From: Micavibrio sp.
GTDB taxonomy: Bacteria; Pseudomonadota; Alphaproteobacteria; Micavibrionales; Micavibrionaceae
DNA: 64,000 bases
Direction of reading: 5' to 3'
Assembly: GCA_030824965.1 (NCBI GenBank)
Contig: JAPJQV010000005.1
Coordinates: forward strand, 124,001 to 188,000
Shown here piece by piece: positions 34,385-43,689 of this stretch; within the stretch, counting starts at the first letter, position 1; each line of letters starts with the position of its first letter. The notes under the pieces were generated by a model, which was not told the origin of the DNA, did not search any database, and worked only from the letters and a program-made list of their open reading frames with translations. A program made the position numbers and the translations under genes.

Positions 34385-35730
34385 GATTTTTTCTGAATCC
34401 GGAAACAAAACGGAGCAATCTTTTTTATCTTGATATCCGCATTGCCGGGGATGGACTGAAACACAAATTCGATTTCTTCCTTCGTAAAGGTGGAAAATTT
34501 GTGGTCGATATAAGCCGAGCCGCCTTTGCCGAGTAAAAAGGATTTAAAACTTTTAAGAACGGTCCGGATTCTAATCCGCATGGATAGAATCATAAATTGC
34601 AATGGCGCAAATCTCGACGAGGCGGTCTGAAGTTCGTTTAATTCTTTCAATATGCGTTCAACGCATAAGTGTCCGTCCAGATTTTCTATATAGTTTTTGA
34701 GGAGCGGCAGTTTTTCCCGGCGACGCTGATCCATGGCATCTGTATTGTCATCAAGAATATTCTTTAGTTGTATTACTAAATCATTTTCCTGATCGACTTC
34801 TATACTGCCCCAATACGGCAGATCGGATTCAAGGACTTCGTCTTTAAACGGCCTGTACGCAATGGCAGGAGTTCCTGCAGCAAAAGCTTCGAGCGCGGTC
34901 GTGCAGAAATGATGGACGATGCAATCACTTGCGACAATCCAGGCGTGAACATTTCCTGAATGATCGATGACGATATTGTCGCTTTGCGCCGCACATTCTT
35001 CCCACACGGATATTTTCTCCGCAGGATGGGGACGGATGACGAATGTATGATCCGGGAAAGTTTCGGCAAGCACCGGAATGGATTTAATAAAATACTCGAA
35101 GTTCTTATCCTGCAGAGCCATATATCGGCGGAAGAATAGCTCGTCTTCCGGCGTCTGGATAATTTTGCTTTTCTTTTGCGCCTCCATATAAGCTTCTGCG
35201 CCGCTGAAATGGTTTGAAAAAGCAAAACTAGAAACGATTAAAACGATGCGACCGTGTTTTTCTTTTATAACCTGTACATCAGGCATCAAAAGAGAGCGCA
35301 TTTCAGGACGGAGAAGATCGAAGCGAAGATTGCCGACCGGCGAAATCTTCGTCGCGTCAGTCGTAAAATTTTTTATAACGTCTGCATGGTATCCGCCCCA
35401 GGCGAAAAACGTATCGACATGCTTCAAGGTTTCCCGAGAAAGGCGAATGCGCGCATAAATTTCATCAGAGAAAGTAACGAGACCTTCTTCATCAAGCCCA
35501 GTCGTTTTAAAACCTTTGGCTTTTAGTCTGGAATAAACATCTTTAAAATTGACCGGCACCCACATACCGAAAAATATACCGCGCGGAAGCCAGCTGATTA
35601 TATCCAAAAGCTCCGACTTGCGACCGATGACGACATCATATCCTTGTAAAGCCGCGAATTTTGCAAGCAGCAATTTTGCCTGCAATTCTCTTACCTTCAC
35701 TTCGACAGGGATATAAAGCCATTTAGACAT
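34381..35730 (-). CDS. Surface carbohydrate biosynthesis family protein
   Basis: A 449-residue protein; the start is ATG 35730 (MSKWLYIPVEVKVRE) with GGGA upstream, rather than the ATG two codons earlier. The opening and the segment FVIRPHPAEKISVWEE ... FCTTALEAFAAGTPAIAYRP match a family known as surface polysaccharide biosynthesis proteins with a GT-B-like fold, related to CDP-glycerol and UDP-GlcNAc 2-epimerase-type folds. The exact reaction is unknown. It overlaps the neighbours on both sides, which suggests coupled translation. Confidence 0.72.
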   Translation of the reverse strand: MSKWLYIPVEVKVRELQAKLLLAKFAALQGYDVVIGRKSELLDIISWLPRGIFFGMWVPVNFKDVYSRLKAKGFKTTGLDEEGLVTFSDEIYARIRLSRETLKHVDTFFAWGGYHADVIKNFTTDATKISPVGNLRFDLLRPEMRSLLMPDVQVIKEKHGRIVLIVSSFAFSNHFSGAEAYMEAQKKSKIIQTPEDELFFRRYMALQDKNFEYFIKSIPVLAETFPDHTFVIRPHPAEKISVWEECAAQSDNIVIDHSGNVHAWIVASDCIVHHFCTTALEAFAAGTPAIAYRPFKDEVLESDLPYWGSIEVDQENDLVIQLKNILDDNTDAMDQRRREKLPLLKNYIENLDGHLCVERILKELNELQTASSRFAPLQFMILSMRIRIRTVLKSFKSFLLGKGGSAYIDHKFSTFTKEEIEFVFQSIPGNADIKIKKIAPFCFRIQKKS

Positions 35731-36706
35731 TCGCATTTCCCATCTGAGATTGAAAGGTTTTATAGTAATCCTCTGCGGCGCGGCCTATACCGAATTGATC
35801 TTTATTTTCTGCCAATGCGGTTGTCAGTGAATAATAGGCATTGCGGGCTTTCGAAACTGTCGCAGACAGGTTGGATTCATTCAGGGCGACACCGAGTTTT
35901 TCCGCCAATTCTTTGCTCGATCCTTCGCCTGCATTGTATAGCGCGGGCATGCCGGCATGAAGCCCTTCAATCAAGGAATTAGGGCAGGCGTCCCTTATGG
36001 CGGGGTGATAAAAATAATGACAGCGCGACATGAGGTCTTTAAGTCCGGAATGATCAAGTACGCCACAAAGATTTATTTTCGCAGGCGATATATCATCCGG
36101 CCAAGTGCCGGCATGGAAAACCTGAACGCCGTTTTCAAGGGAGAGAGCAGCGATGAGATCATGCCGTTTTGCCTTGCCTTTGCCGACTGAGCTGGAAAGA
36201 ACATTTAATTCGGCAATATCTTCCAGCCCGGGCCTTGACTTATTTTGGCCGAAAATACTGGCGGCGCCATTATGAATGATCGTAAACGATTTGGGACGAA
36301 ATCCGTTTTTTTCGAAAAACGATTTCTGATACGCGCTTTGAAAGATTACCAAATCAGCATGGCGCATAATCGAAAGCACGTTGCGGTCGGAGCGCCATCC
36401 TTCCCCCAGATAATATTTAATCGGCCCGGTCGGATATCCATGAGCTTTTAGATTCACTGCGCGAATGATAAGCCTTGCTTTCGGATTGATGGCTTTCATC
36501 CTTTTAATGTCTGCCAGTTTATAATGACCTTTATCGCCGCCAGGTCCTTTCGAAATTTGATTCATGAAAATGATATCGGCATCGGAGGCATCGTCGGTAA
36601 ATTCGATATCAGGCTTTGAAGATAATTCCTCAACGAGGGAGCGCAGAAAGTTGTTGGCGCCGCCCCATGGTTTATCGGTCGTTTTGTAGGTGAGATAAAT
36701 TTTCAT
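35723..36706 (-). CDS. Glycosyltransferase, GT4-like
   Basis: A 327-residue GT-B protein starting MKIYLTYKTTDKPWGGANNF. It has a donor-side helix FYHPAIRDACPNSLIEGLHA followed by GMPALYNAGEGSSKELAE, the expected group 1 EX7E region. Overlaps with the upstream dehydrogenase (ATGA) and the downstream gene place it in the same transcript. Its specificity cannot be read from sequence. Confidence 0.83.
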   Translation of the reverse strand: MKIYLTYKTTDKPWGGANNFLRSLVEELSSKPDIEFTDDASDADIIFMNQISKGPGGDKGHYKLADIKRMKAINPKARLIIRAVNLKAHGYPTGPIKYYLGEGWRSDRNVLSIMRHADLVIFQSAYQKSFFEKNGFRPKSFTIIHNGAASIFGQNKSRPGLEDIAELNVLSSSVGKGKAKRHDLIAALSLENGVQVFHAGTWPDDISPAKINLCGVLDHSGLKDLMSRCHYFYHPAIRDACPNSLIEGLHAGMPALYNAGEGSSKELAEKLGVALNESNLSATVSKARNAYYSLTTALAENKDQFGIGRAAEDYYKTFQSQMGNANV

Positions 36707-37647
36707 GACCCGGAGATAAACTGTTGAAGCTTTTCCGCCATGAATATTTCAGTTTTATGCATAGACTCATACGTCGCACCGCCGATATGAGGAGTGATGA
36801 TCAAATTATCATGGCTGCGAGCGTAGTCGATCAAGGGCGAAGATTTAATGTCGCCTTCATATTCTTCTTCTAGAACGTCGAGCGCGGCACCGGCGATTTT
36901 ATTATTTTCCAAAGCTTCGAGCAGAGCTTTTTGATCGAGAACATCGCCGCGGGAGGTATTGATCAGACAGGAATCGGGTTTCATCTGGTCTATAAAAGCG
37001 GAATTGATGATTTGATGATTTTCAGGCGTCGAAGGAATATGGACCGAGACAATATCGCATGATTGAGCAATTTCATCGAGGGTGTATAAATTTTCTACGC
37101 CGTCGAGCGATATATCTTTATTTGTATCATAGGCATAAACATTCATACCTAAAACTTTTGTATAAGCGGCAACTTTGCTGCCGAGCCTTCCGAGTCCTAT
37201 AATACCGAGGCTTTTTCCTTGAAGTTCGTGGCCTTTAAATAAATCGCGGTTCCATTGTCCCTCCATTACGCTCTGATGTGCGGATGGTAGCTTTCGGTAT
37301 AAAGCTAATATCAGGGCGAGGGTTAGTTCTGCCGTTGCATAAATACTATCCAAGAATTCACGCTCGCCGCGTAATGAAAGGATTTCAATTTTTTTCTGTT
37401 GCGTCGTTTCCAGATCGATGTGGTTAAGGCCAGTCGTTGCTGTGACGACTATCTTTAAGGACCTGGCGGCGTCGAGAATTTCTTTGTCGATCTGATGGCC
37501 GAGGCGCGTAATCAAAATGTCGAAATCGGCGATTTTCTCCAGAAGTTCTGCGCGGGAGAGAGGGCCATCGGTTACGTCGCCCAATGTTTCCAAAACAGAT
37601 TGCGCATCCGGCGAATAATGCAAAGGTTCAAGATTTAAAATCCGCAC
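36703..37647 (-). CDS. D-isomer-specific 2-hydroxyacid dehydrogenase
   Basis: A 314-residue NAD-dependent enzyme starting at GTG 37647. The NAD motif is GKSLGIIGLGRLGSKVA, and the catalytic residues are Arg in NTSRGDVLD, Glu in LDVLEEE and His in ITPHIGGATYES. It belongs with the SerA/glycerate dehydrogenase/lactate dehydrogenase superfamily. Standing first in a run of glycan genes it may provide or remove a hydroxy-acid substituent; this is inference. It diverges from the neuA-type gene at 37733. Confidence 0.87.
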   Translation of the reverse strand: MRILNLEPLHYSPDAQSVLETLGDVTDGPLSRAELLEKIADFDILITRLGHQIDKEILDAARSLKIVVTATTGLNHIDLETTQQKKIEILSLRGEREFLDSIYATAELTLALILALYRKLPSAHQSVMEGQWNRDLFKGHELQGKSLGIIGLGRLGSKVAAYTKVLGMNVYAYDTNKDISLDGVENLYTLDEIAQSCDIVSVHIPSTPENHQIINSAFIDQMKPDSCLINTSRGDVLDQKALLEALENNKIAGAALDVLEEEYEGDIKSSPLIDYARSHDNLIITPHIGGATYESMHKTEIFMAEKLQQFISGS

Positions 37648-37732
37648 GACTGGCCTGTAGAATTTGTTTTTGCTGGGCTTAAATTTGTGATATTTCTAAT
37701 TTTATTTCAATAACTTGTCAATAAACGCCCTT

Positions 37733-38437
37733 ATGCTCAATAACAAAAGAATTCTTGGCTTGATCAATGCCCGCGGTGGTTCCAAAGGGGTGCCCGGCAA
37801 GAATATCAAGCTGATGAACGGAAAGCCATTGATCGGCTATAGCATTGAATGCGCACGACAAAGCAGGTTTATCGATAAAGTGCTGGTGTCCACCGACGAT
37901 CCTGAAATCGCCGAAGTTGCAAAATCATTCGGCGCGGATGTTCCATTTTTAAGACCGCAGGAATTGGCGAGCGATACGGCCAAACAGATCGATGCCATGA
38001 TACATGCGGTAAATTTTCTGGAAGATAACGGCGAGAATTACGATATTATTTGCGTCCTGCAACCGACCTGCCCGATGAGAATTGCGGAAGATATCGATGC
38101 GACTCTCGAATTACTCATTTCATCGAATGCAGACAGCGCGATTACCGTGACAGATGTCGGCGGGCGTCATCCGCGTACGTTATATAACAAAGATCAAAGC
38201 GGGCGGGTGTTTCCTTATCTTGAAAGCGACGGTGCCGGAGTTCTGCGTCAGAATTTCGAAGAGCTTTACTGGCGCACAGGAGCGGTTTATGCCATGAAAC
38301 GCGACGTTTTGATGATGCATAAATCTTTATACGGTGAAGATATCAGAGGGCATGTCATGCCAGAAGAAAGATGCTTCAATATAGACGGCCCATTCGACTG
38401 GGATGTCTGCGAAGCATATATGAAGTTTAAATCATGA
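37733..38437 (+). CDS. neuA: CMP-nonulosonate (acylneuraminate) cytidylyltransferase, set A
   Basis: A 234-residue nucleotidyltransferase starting at ATG 37733 (a TTG at 37715 is less likely). The CTP loop is LINARGGSKGVPGKNI, followed by KVLVSTDDPEIAEVA, LQPTCPMR and the late metal-binding FNIDGPFDWDV. It activates a sialic-type sugar with CMP. Its likely partners neuC and neuB (38427-40615) lie on the other strand, and the last 11 bases overlap the neuC end. The exact sugar, Neu5Ac, legionaminate or pseudaminate, is not settled. Confidence 0.88.
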   Translation: MLNNKRILGLINARGGSKGVPGKNIKLMNGKPLIGYSIECARQSRFIDKVLVSTDDPEIAEVAKSFGADVPFLRPQELASDTAKQIDAMIHAVNFLEDNGENYDIICVLQPTCPMRIAEDIDATLELLISSNADSAITVTDVGGRHPRTLYNKDQSGRVFPYLESDGAGVLRQNFEELYWRTGAVYAMKRDVLMMHKSLYGEDIRGHVMPEERCFNIDGPFDWDVCEAYMKFKS

Positions 38438-39578
38438 GATATTTCGTGTGGCTGAGCTCTGCAGTCGCCAGATGACCCGCGATCAGTTCGCCCGCATTGC
38501 CTTTGCCGTATAAATCCGAAGATGGTTTCTTGCCAGTGCAATGATTTTTGATAGTGTTATAAATTTCTTCTGCATTATAACCGACATCGATCACATTGGG
38601 ACCGCGTTCGCGGTGAACCTGGCGAGAGCCGATATTTACCGATGGCGTGCCGAGATAGGAAGATTCCCGGATTCCGGCACTTGAATTCCCGATAATGCCG
38701 CTTGCCTTATTTAAAAGACGCAAGAAATCCTGCGGCTCCATATTTTTAATAAAATTAATGTGAGATGGATTTTTAGTTTCGCGGAAGATACGTATTTTTT
38801 TCGATACATCATCGCTGCCCGCATCGACATTCGGCCAGAACCATATAACAGGCAGTGTGACGCGTTCAATGGCTTTTAATGTCTGCTCGATCTGTTCGCC
38901 GCCATTCGGGAATTCAGTCGTTACGGGATGTTGCATAACGATGTAATAACCATTGGACAGATCGGGTTGTGCGCCGACGCCGCGGTATTTTTGATAGAGA
39001 TCGAAATCAAGTTCAGGTTTTTCCGCCGCTGCTTTGGCAATATCGATGGACGGACAGCCGGTGAAGAAAATCTTTTCAGGATTTTCGCCCATTTTTCTAA
39101 GACGTTCCGCAGAAAGTGCCGTCGAGGGAAAATGAAGATCGGCGAGTTTAGTGACCGCATGACGGACTTTCTCATCGATATTGCCGGTAATCTCGCCGCC
39201 CTGAACATGGACGAGCGGAATGTTCAAATATGAAGCGGCAATGGCAGGTGACATCAATTCATAACGGTCGCCAATAACGACAACGGCATCTGGTTTGAGC
39301 ATATCGAAAGCGCTTGCAAACTCGCCAACACCAAAACCAGTGCTCTTAGCGGACGTTACAAGGTTTTCTCCTTCAAAAACCATATGAACGCGGGCATTAA
39401 CGGGAAAGCCATCTTTCTCGACGATGGGCTCCAAATTGCCAAATCTCGACAACAGAGCGGATGCGCCCAGCGCGACCTGTAATTCCAGCTCATCATGTTT
39501 TTTAATTGCCTGAAGAATAGGTTTGATTTTGGCATAGCTGGCCCTCATCGTCAGGACAACACAAATCTTGCGCTTCAT
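38427..39578 (-). CDS. neuC: UDP-GlcNAc 2-epimerase (hydrolysing), NeuC-like, set A
   Basis: A 383-residue GT-B-fold epimerase/hydrolase that releases ManNAc-type sugars from UDP-HexNAc. It has VVIGDRYELMSPAIAASYL, VHVQGGEITGNIDEKVRHAV and GNSSAGIRESSYLGTPSVNIG. It shares one base with the neuB stop, so both are coupled. NeuC (UDP-GlcNAc) and LegG (UDP-diNAcBac) cannot be told apart safely by eye; no PglF/E/D-type genes for the second substrate are in the window, which favours UDP-GlcNAc. Confidence 0.87.
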   Translation of the reverse strand: MKRKICVVLTMRASYAKIKPILQAIKKHDELELQVALGASALLSRFGNLEPIVEKDGFPVNARVHMVFEGENLVTSAKSTGFGVGEFASAFDMLKPDAVVVIGDRYELMSPAIAASYLNIPLVHVQGGEITGNIDEKVRHAVTKLADLHFPSTALSAERLRKMGENPEKIFFTGCPSIDIAKAAAEKPELDFDLYQKYRGVGAQPDLSNGYYIVMQHPVTTEFPNGGEQIEQTLKAIERVTLPVIWFWPNVDAGSDDVSKKIRIFRETKNPSHINFIKNMEPQDFLRLLNKASGIIGNSSAGIRESSYLGTPSVNIGSRQVHRERGPNVIDVGYNAEEIYNTIKNHCTGKKPSSDLYGKGNAGELIAGHLATAELSHTKYLMI

Positions 39579-40615
39579 TATTCAAAATCCTCTGTTTTTA
39601 AAAGGCGGTCTGCAGACACGTCCCTTATCAATTTTTTGCCAATTATCGTTTCTTTAGTAGAGTAAGGAATTCCAGTACCTGGCTTTTTCGGAACTAGCAT
39701 ATCTGCGGTCAAGATCGTTCCTGCTTTCAAATCACCGCTTAAGGCAATGCTTTTGGTAAAAAGATCTCGCATCTGGCTCATGCGATCTGCCATTTGATCT
39801 TTATTCACCGGATTACGGTTCATAACATCATAAGCATCGCGGGCACGGCAAAGCATGGATAATTCATCGAAAGTTATCGAGGCGGCAGCATCAGGCCCAT
39901 AAAGCCTTTTATCGAAAGTCACATGAACTTCTATAAGGCTGGCACCCTTTGCCATAGCCATGAGGGACGGATAAAGTGTGCCGGAATGGTCGGAAAGACC
40001 TACCGGGCAGTTATGCGCGACGGCGTATTCATCCAGCACATTGATACCGACATCTTCGAGTTTTGTCGGATAGTTGCTTGTGCATTGGAATAAAGCGAAA
40101 GGCGTTTTTTGTTGCTTGAATGCATGGGCAATATTTGCGACTTCCGCGTAAGTGCTCATGCCGGTACTAAATAAAACAGGCTTACCGGTTTTCATGATCG
40201 CTTCAATCAAATCATGTGACTTGAATTCTCCGGAACCGATCTTGTAAGCGGGCATATCGAATTTTTTGAGTAGCCTTACGGCATCGACTGAAAATGCGGA
40301 GCTGAGAAGGACGATATTCTTTTCTTTCGCATGCTTGAAAAGTCCGGCCCACTGGTCTTCCGAAAATTCCATGCGTTTCCAGTAATCATATCGCGTTGCA
40401 TCCTGCCCGCTCATCGAGATACGGAAAGATTCATCTTTTGTCGACTCCGCACTCGCGATATGGGTCTGGAATTTGATGGCATCGGCGCCGCTTTCTGCGG
40501 CGGCGTCTATGAAAGAATGAGCGAAACCCAAAGAGCCGTCATGTGCCTGAGCGACTTCGGCAATGATAAAAGATTTATCGTCTTTTGAAATAGTCGACGA
40601 ACCAATCTTAAACAT
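39578..40615 (-). CDS. neuB: Nonulosonic acid synthase, NeuB family, set A
   Basis: A 345-residue synthase that condenses phosphoenolpyruvate with a ManNAc-type sugar. The TIM barrel has FIIAEVAQAHDGSLGFA, IKFQTHIA, PAYKIGSGEF, FSTGMSTYAEV and VGLSDHSG; a SAF domain (PKKPGTGIPY) ends the protein. The sequence is clearly divergent from the second NeuB at 46407 (EVAQAHDGS against EIGINHEGS), so it may use another substrate. It overlaps the ABC exporter gene by eight bases. Confidence 0.87.
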   Translation of the reverse strand: MFKIGSSTISKDDKSFIIAEVAQAHDGSLGFAHSFIDAAAESGADAIKFQTHIASAESTKDESFRISMSGQDATRYDYWKRMEFSEDQWAGLFKHAKEKNIVLLSSAFSVDAVRLLKKFDMPAYKIGSGEFKSHDLIEAIMKTGKPVLFSTGMSTYAEVANIAHAFKQQKTPFALFQCTSNYPTKLEDVGINVLDEYAVAHNCPVGLSDHSGTLYPSLMAMAKGASLIEVHVTFDKRLYGPDAAASITFDELSMLCRARDAYDVMNRNPVNKDQMADRMSQMRDLFTKSIALSGDLKAGTILTADMLVPKKPGTGIPYSTKETIIGKKLIRDVSADRLLKTEDFE

Positions 40616-42395
40616 GAGCGTTCTCCAAGTGAATGTTCCTTAAATCACCGGATAGGTTTGCTTTGTTTTGCGAAGTAACGTTTCCGTTTTCAACAATGAA
40701 AATCTCGTCACATTTGGAAAGGAGATCCATTTTATGCGAGATGATTAGAATCGTTTTCTTTTGGTCCAATCTATGGATGGATGTCATGACTTCCTCTTCC
40801 GTGTGAGGATCGAGGGCGCTCGTCGCTTCATCCAAAACCAGAACCGGCCTGTTTAGATACAGAGCCCGGGCCAAGCCTATACGCTGTCTTTGCCCGCCGG
40901 ATAAACGAATTCCATTTTCGCCGACAATCGTATCGTAACCTTGCGCAAGTTCGCGCTCGATAAACTGTGACAGGCTCGCCTGAGAAGCTGCATATTTTAA
41001 ACGTTCAATGTCGATATTTTCAGGCGAAACACCAAAAGCAATATTGGCGGCGATAGTATCATCGCAAAGATAGATATGCTGTGAGACATACGATAAATTC
41101 TTTTGCCATTCATGTATATTATCAGGCGTCAAGTCTGCGCCGTCTATCAGAATTTTTCCTGACGTTGCTGGTAGAAGACCGAGTATGAGATCGACCAGGG
41201 TTGTTTTGCCTGCGCCGGTCTTACCTATAATCCCGACCATGCTATGCGCTTTAATTTCAAAGCTAGCCTCATTTATTATTTCACGACCGTTTTCATATCT
41301 GAAAGATAAATTTTCTGCCTTAATGGAATGAATAAAGGGAAGAGGGTTTATAACAGGAGGAGATGTTTGCTGCATTGTTGCAGCATGAGATAACTCCTCA
41401 CGGATCGTGTCGAGGATAGGTCCGTTGAAACGCAATTTTGTGAAGCCATAATAAATGCCCTGGAGGCCCGGTAAAAGACGGTAGCCTGCAAAAACATACA
41501 CGGCAACAATCGGCAGAGCTTGACTTAAACTCTGGGAGCTGTGCATCAAGAGATAAAGAAGTATCAGCAGGACTCCGCCGAAAGCGATGATCTCCATGGC
41601 AAAACGTGGAATTTCTCCCATAACATTACTTTTGGCGCTGCTGATCGCGAAATTTTTGGCGGGGGCGGAAAAGTAATTCAAATAAAGTCTTTCATGTCCG
41701 CCAAGCTTTATATTCTTTATTCCCTGAATACCTTCATTGACCACTTTGTACTTCCCGGTTTGCGCCAGACTTCTGCGATGGGCTTCCGCTTTTAGCGATT
41801 TCTTGAAGATCATGAAAACGGTTATATAGGACCCTCCGAGGATGATAGCAGTTCCAATAGCCAGGCCCGGCTCCATTACCGCCAGAAAAATCAGGATCAC
41901 AACCGAAACGATAATTTTAGTCACCATATCAAGAAAGGCGAGGATGACATTGCTGGTGACGGCATGAACTTCGGCAAGAATATTTTTTGCCAGATCGGAA
42001 GAATTTCTTTTTAAGAAAAAGTCATACGGCTGGCGCAGGCAGACTTCAAAAAGGCGGATAGCCAAGCTTTCCCCCCAGCTTTGGGTCACGATCAAAGTAG
42101 TCCATCTGGTGGCGGCTTTAATAACGTTCGAAATGACAAGGATCAAAAAAACCCCAAGGCCGAGCAGGAACATGAAATCCGTTGGATTATCGAAGCCAAA
42201 AAAATTATAAACGGATGAGAGCCACTTGTTTTGCTGAATGGTTTCAGGATTGGCCAGAACCGACATAAAAGGGAGAAGGGAAGCGATTCCTGCGACTTCA
42301 GTCAGGGAGAGCAGCAAAAATAAAACCATCAGGCCGCCGGCCTGGATTTTTTCCTGCCGGTCGAGTAAATCGAATATCTTGCGGATGGTTTCCAT
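40608..42395 (-). CDS. ABC exporter, fused permease-ATPase (PglK/MsbA-like)
   Basis: A 595-residue half transporter. About 320 N-terminal residues hold six membrane helices; the ATPase domain has Walker A GKTGAGKTTL, the signature LSGGQRQRIGLARAL and Walker B VLVLDEATSALD with the switch His in IISHKMDLL. In a glycan locus it most likely flips a lipid-linked oligosaccharide, as PglK does, or exports a lipid. No Wzx-type flippase is visible, which supports this. It overlaps neuB and starts five bases after the UDP-sugar dehydrogenase. Confidence 0.88.
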   Translation of the reverse strand: METIRKIFDLLDRQEKIQAGGLMVLFLLLSLTEVAGIASLLPFMSVLANPETIQQNKWLSSVYNFFGFDNPTDFMFLLGLGVFLILVISNVIKAATRWTTLIVTQSWGESLAIRLFEVCLRQPYDFFLKRNSSDLAKNILAEVHAVTSNVILAFLDMVTKIIVSVVILIFLAVMEPGLAIGTAIILGGSYITVFMIFKKSLKAEAHRRSLAQTGKYKVVNEGIQGIKNIKLGGHERLYLNYFSAPAKNFAISSAKSNVMGEIPRFAMEIIAFGGVLLILLYLLMHSSQSLSQALPIVAVYVFAGYRLLPGLQGIYYGFTKLRFNGPILDTIREELSHAATMQQTSPPVINPLPFIHSIKAENLSFRYENGREIINEASFEIKAHSMVGIIGKTGAGKTTLVDLILGLLPATSGKILIDGADLTPDNIHEWQKNLSYVSQHIYLCDDTIAANIAFGVSPENIDIERLKYAASQASLSQFIERELAQGYDTIVGENGIRLSGGQRQRIGLARALYLNRPVLVLDEATSALDPHTEEEVMTSIHRLDQKKTILIISHKMDLLSKCDEIFIVENGNVTSQNKANLSGDLRNIHLENAHV

Positions 42396-42399
42396 CAGC

Positions 42400-43689
42400 C
42401 TACAGGCTCCAATAGCTTTCTTTCTCGAATTGCTCCGGAGAACAAGCGGATTTCAGGTCTATAAGAATTGTTCGGTCAGACATCATTTTCTTTATACCAG
42501 CATCGCCTTCATTGAGGTATTCTTTATGCGGTACGGCCAGTATAACGGCGTCCATTTTATTCAGCGCCGATATATCTGTTTCCAGGGAAAGGCCGTATTC
42601 ATGGTCTACTTCGTCTTTATCGGCGAGGGGATCGTGAACGACCGGTTCAATGCCAAATTCGCGCAGTTCAGCGATAATATCGGGAACGCGGCTGTTGCGA
42701 ATATCTGGAACATTTTCTTTAAACGTAATGCCCAAAATGCCGACCTTCGCGCCTTTGACGGTGATGTCGTTTTTGATCATCATGCGGACCAGTTTTTGCG
42801 CAACATAAGCGCCCATTCCGTCATTAATGCGGCGGCCTGACAGAATGACTTGGGGGCTGTAACCTATTTGCTCCGCTTTAGCTGTCAAATAGTAGGGATC
42901 GACGCCGATGCAGTGCCCGCCAACAAGGCCTGGTGTGAAGGGGATGAAGTTCCATTTCGTTCCCGATGCTGCAAGAACGTCTTTCGTGCGTATGCCAAGC
43001 TTGTCGAAAATAATCGCCAATTCGTTCATGAGGGCGATATTCAGATCGCGCTGAATATTTTCGATCACTTTCGCGGACTCCGCGACCTTGATCGATGGGG
43101 CCTTATGAACGCCGGCTTTGACGATTGTTTCGTATAAGGCCGTGACCGTTTCCAAAGTCTGGGCATCTTCACCGGAAACGACTTTCGTTATAGTTTCAAT
43201 CGTATGTTGTTTATCGCCGGGATTGATGCGCTCCGGCGAATAGCCGAGTTTGAAATCTTGCCCTTGGCGCAGGCCGGAGATTTTTTCGAGAATAGGACCG
43301 CAGATGTCTTCCGTAACACCTGGATAGACCGTAGACTCATAAATAACGATGGAGCCTTTTTTGAGCGCTTTAGCGACTGTTTCGGAAGCTTTTTGAACCG
43401 GTGTCAGATCAGGCTGGCGGTTTTCATCGATTGGAGTCGGTACGCATACGATAAAAATATCTGACCCGGTAATATCTTCGATATTGGCCGTGGCTTTGAA
43501 ACTGGAAGATTTGAGAACATCGTCTTCTATTTCCCCGGTGCGGTCAAAACCGGAATTCAATTCTTCGATGCGTGTTTTATTGACATCGAAACCGGATATA
43601 TTTACCCCGGCGCGAGCGAAAGCAACGGCAACAGGCAGGCCGACATATCCAAGTCCGATAACTGCAACTTTAAGAGTTTTGATATCCAT
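42400..43689 (-). CDS. UDP-sugar 6-dehydrogenase (WbpO/TviB-like)
   Basis: A 429-residue NAD-dependent dehydrogenase that oxidises C6 of a UDP-hexose twice. The NAD motif is VIGLGYVGLPVA, the catalytic cysteine is in VGGHCIGVDPYYL, and YSPERINPGDKQH, with AESAKVIENIQRDLNIALMN (20 residues), points to the WbpO/TviB group using UDP-GlcNAc or UDP-GalNAc rather than UDP-glucose. It shares one base with the epimerase stop. The product, a UDP-uronic acid, would serve the neighbouring epimerase. Confidence 0.87.
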   Translation of the reverse strand: MDIKTLKVAVIGLGYVGLPVAVAFARAGVNISGFDVNKTRIEELNSGFDRTGEIEDDVLKSSSFKATANIEDITGSDIFIVCVPTPIDENRQPDLTPVQKASETVAKALKKGSIVIYESTVYPGVTEDICGPILEKISGLRQGQDFKLGYSPERINPGDKQHTIETITKVVSGEDAQTLETVTALYETIVKAGVHKAPSIKVAESAKVIENIQRDLNIALMNELAIIFDKLGIRTKDVLAASGTKWNFIPFTPGLVGGHCIGVDPYYLTAKAEQIGYSPQVILSGRRINDGMGAYVAQKLVRMMIKNDITVKGAKVGILGITFKENVPDIRNSRVPDIIAELREFGIEPVVHDPLADKDEVDHEYGLSLETDISALNKMDAVILAVPHKEYLNEGDAGIKKMMSDRTILIDLKSACSPEQFEKESYWSL

